Shown in pieces: positions 5,969 to 7,425 of a DNA stretch of 7,425 nt. The notes below the pieces were generated by a model, which worked only from the letters and a program-made list of their open reading frames with translations, had not been told where the DNA came from and did not search any database. This stretch comes from Planctomycetota bacterium. GTDB taxonomy: Bacteria > Planctomycetota > UBA8742 > SKZP01. The stretch covers positions 1-7,425 of the forward strand of contig SKZP01000353.1 of the NCBI GenBank assembly GCA_007127275.1, in the 5' to 3' direction. The position numbers and the translations under genes are program-made. Position 1 is the first letter of the stretch. Each line of letters begins with the position of its first letter.

Positions 5969-6038
5969 GCGAGTCCCCGTGGCCGCAGCCAGGAGACGCT
6001 CGCTTCGCCTCGCATTGCGGCGAAACGCGGGGAGTCGC
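5969..6038. other. Branched stem structure upstream of pntA
   Basis: The outer stem pairs GCGAGTCCCCG (5969-5979) with CGGGGAGTCGC (6028-6038), 10 of 11 positions. Within it, TGGC-CGCA-GCCA (5980-5991) makes a small hairpin, and CGCTTCGCC (6001-6009) pairs with GGCGAAACG (6019-6027), 8 of 9 positions, abutting the outer stem. This gives a three-way junction. On the minus strand the outer stem is followed by TTTTG (5968-5964), like a terminator pointing towards kynU. It could be a small RNA, a cis-regulatory fold or a dispersed repeat. Confidence 0.4.
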
Positions 6039-6080
6039 CGTGCCACTGAGCGACGAGGCGCGGTTTGAGCTCCGTTGCGC

Positions 6081-6109
6081 TTGCCACTCCGACAGGCGGT
6101 TGCTAGGCT
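6081..6109 (+). promoter_or_regulatory. Sigma-70-type promoter for pntA
   Basis: TTGCCA (6081-6086, 5 of 6 to consensus) is separated by 17 bases from TAGGCT (6104-6109), which carries an extended -10 TGC (6101-6103). Transcription would begin near 6116, leaving a leader of about 50 bases with AGGGG at 6154-6158 before the pntA ATG. The -10 match itself is weak, so the call rests on the -35, the exact spacing, the TG extension and the position. Confidence 0.45.
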
Positions 6110-6167
6110 TCGCCGGTTTGCCGCGCGCTGCTTGTGCTTTCACTTCGACGTGCAGGGGACTGTGTCA

Positions 6168-7425
6168 ATGACCACCATCTTTGTGCTGAAGGAACGGGCC
6201 AAGCGGGAGCGCCGAGTGGCGGCGACGCCGGAGACGGTTCGAGCGCTGGTCGGCGAAGGCTTCGCCGTGCGTGTCGAGGCGGGTGCCGGGGCGGCGGCCT
6301 TCATGGACGACGATGCGTTTCGCGAGGCGGGTGCGAGCATTGCCACGGACAGCGGCGAGGCTGCAGAGGCGGACGTGGTGTTCGCGGTGCAGCCGCCGGG
6401 GGACGAGATCATTGAGCGGCTCAAGGAAGGGGCGGTCTTGATCGGTTTCCTTGATCCGCTGCGTGAGCCGCAACGTGTTGACAAACTCAAGCAGCGCAAG
6501 GTCAGCGTGTTTGCGCTCGACATGATTGTACGAAGCACCCGGGCGCAAGCGCTGGATGCGCTGACCTCGCAGGCGACCGTCGCCGGCTACCTCGGTGTCG
6601 TGGCCGCGGCGAACCGCTTGCCGAAAATGATGCCGCTGTTGATGCTTGCCGCCGGGGTGGTGCGCCCGGCGCGGGTAATTGTCGTCGGCGCCGGGGTGGC
6701 GGGCCTGCAGGCGGTGGCGACGGCACGGCGGCTCGGCGCGGTGGTCGAGGCCTGTGACGTGCGCCCGAAGTCGCGCGAGGAAGTGGAAAGCCTCGGGGCG
6801 CGTTTCCTCGACATGCCGACCGACCCGACGCTCGAGGACCGCTTCGGCTACGCCCGCGAAGTCTCGGAAGAGTTCCTGAAGCGCCAGCAAGCGGCCCTTG
6901 CGCCTCACGTCGCCGGTGCGGATGTACTCGTCACCTCGGCACGGGTACCGGGCAAGGAGGCGCCGCGGCTGGTCAGCGAAGAGATGGTCGCCTCCATGCG
7001 GCCGGGCTCGGTGATTGTCGACCTTGCTTCCGACGAGGGAGGGAACTGCGCGGTGCGCCCGCCGCAGGGCGAGGAGGAGACGGTCACCGACCGAGGGGTC
7101 GTCGTGCTTGCGCCGCACTTGATGGCGGCACGTGCGCCGGTCCATGCGAGCCAGCTGTATGCGAACAACGTCAAGGCGGTGGTTGAGCATTTGTTTCCAC
7201 TGCCGGGGCCGGGCGAGGCGCCGCGGGACCGCACGGCCGCGCCGCGCTTCGACGGCCAGGATCCGCTGACGACGACGGCAGTGATCACGCGGGCCGGGGA
7301 GATCACCAACGAAACCGTGGCGGCGCTGCTGGGTACCACGGCGACGTGGCCGGTCGAGCCGGGCGGGTCGCCGCTTGAGCCACCCGCTCAGCAGGAGGCG
7401 GTGAAACAAGACGAGGCGCCGGACA
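6168..7425 (+). CDS. pntA: NAD(P) transhydrogenase subunit alpha, PntA/PntAA (3' partial)
   Basis: The frame is open from ATG 6168 to the window edge, giving 419 residues with no stop. This is domain I of the transhydrogenase, which takes hydride from NADH and passes it to NADP bound on PntB, driven by proton flow across the inner membrane. It begins with the AlaDH/PNT N-terminal fold (KERAKRERRVAATPETV). The RQD loop is intact with the right spacing: Arg122, Gln127 and Asp130 in RSTRAQALD, which separates it from alanine dehydrogenase. The Rossmann motif GAGVAGLQA (174-182) and Asp197 in EACDVRP bind NAD. From about 345 the chain becomes Pro-, Gly- and Glu-rich, as in the linker to the membrane part. 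No membrane span has appeared by residue 419, so I cannot tell a one-chain PntA from a separate PntAA followed by pntAB. AGGGG nine bases before the ATG supports the start. Confidence 0.93.
   Translation, partial: MTTIFVLKERAKRERRVAATPETVRALVGEGFAVRVEAGAGAAAFMDDDAFREAGASIATDSGEAAEADVVFAVQPPGDEIIERLKEGAVLIGFLDPLREPQRVDKLKQRKVSVFALDMIVRSTRAQALDALTSQATVAGYLGVVAAANRLPKMMPLLMLAAGVVRPARVIVVGAGVAGLQAVATARRLGAVVEACDVRPKSREEVESLGARFLDMPTDPTLEDRFGYAREVSEEFLKRQQAALAPHVAGADVLVTSARVPGKEAPRLVSEEMVASMRPGSVIVDLASDEGGNCAVRPPQGEEETVTDRGVVVLAPHLMAARAPVHASQLYANNVKAVVEHLFPLPGPGEAPRDRTAAPRFDGQDPLTTTAVITRAGEITNETVAALLGTTATWPVEPGGSPLEPPAQQEAVKQDEAPD

Larger units (their letters stand above)
5559..6167. other. 609-bp divergent intergenic region between kynU and pntA
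   Basis: This gap must hold the promoters of both flanking genes. I see no convincing long gene in it; open frames there have compositions expected of non-coding GC-rich DNA. It contains an inverted-repeat pair (5703-5899), two short palindromes, a possible leader-size ORF, a branched fold (5969-6038) and a good plus-strand promoter (6081-6109), listed separately. A local hairpin GGTCGCG (5684-5690) with CGCGACC (5704-5710) overlaps and would compete with the longer inverted repeat. No clear kynU promoter was found. Confidence 0.6.

Noticed and set aside
5602..6087. 161-codon minus-strand open frame in the kynU/pntA gap
   Set aside because: It spans the inverted repeats and the branched fold, is rich in Arg, Gly and Ser, has no recognised domain, and has no good ribosome site seen. 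It is more likely non-coding repeat DNA.
6165..7409. 414-codon minus-strand open frame opposite pntA
   Set aside because: It is Arg/His-rich antisense sequence; the plus frame carries the RQD loop and Rossmann motif of PntA.

Overview
This is a high-GC bacterial chromosomal window that looks mostly like ordinary housekeeping and accessory metabolism. It holds six genes: two cut by the window edges, three complete enzymes or small-domain proteins, and one large membrane protein of unknown function. No ribosomal marker is present, so taxonomy is open. The membrane protein recalls, from memory only, hypothetical membrane proteins of Planctomycetota. The intergenic hairpins would also fit a high-GC proteobacterium.

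Layout. At 1-368 (+) lies the C-terminal PHP domain of a family-X DNA polymerase (PolX). It converges on an OsmC peroxiredoxin at 709-1158 (-) across a 340-bp gap full of inverted repeats. OsmC is divergent from a PEBP/YbhB-type protein at 1442-1945 (+). After a 283-bp spacer with two hairpins comes a 626-residue polytopic membrane protein with a long disordered, charged C-terminal tail (2229-4109, +). It converges on a eukaryote-like kynureninase (4233-5558, -). A 609-bp divergent gap with inverted repeats, a possible leader-size ORF and a good sigma-70-type promoter separates kynureninase from the alpha subunit of proton-translocating NAD(P) transhydrogenase (PntA, 6168 to the window end, +).

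The genes do not form one operon or pathway. OsmC (peroxide detoxification) and PntA (NADPH supply) would both serve redox balance, and kynureninase serves tryptophan catabolism or NAD precursor supply, but no shared regulation can be shown. The most unusual material is non-coding. A short motif, AGCCCACGG, recurs with hairpin partners in all three gaps that lie at gene 3' ends, and I did not see it in the two divergent promoter gaps. Longer imperfect inverted repeats lie at 498-682 and 5703-5899, and a branched fold at 5969-6038. I see no clear defence system, CRISPR array, tRNA, rRNA or transposase gene.
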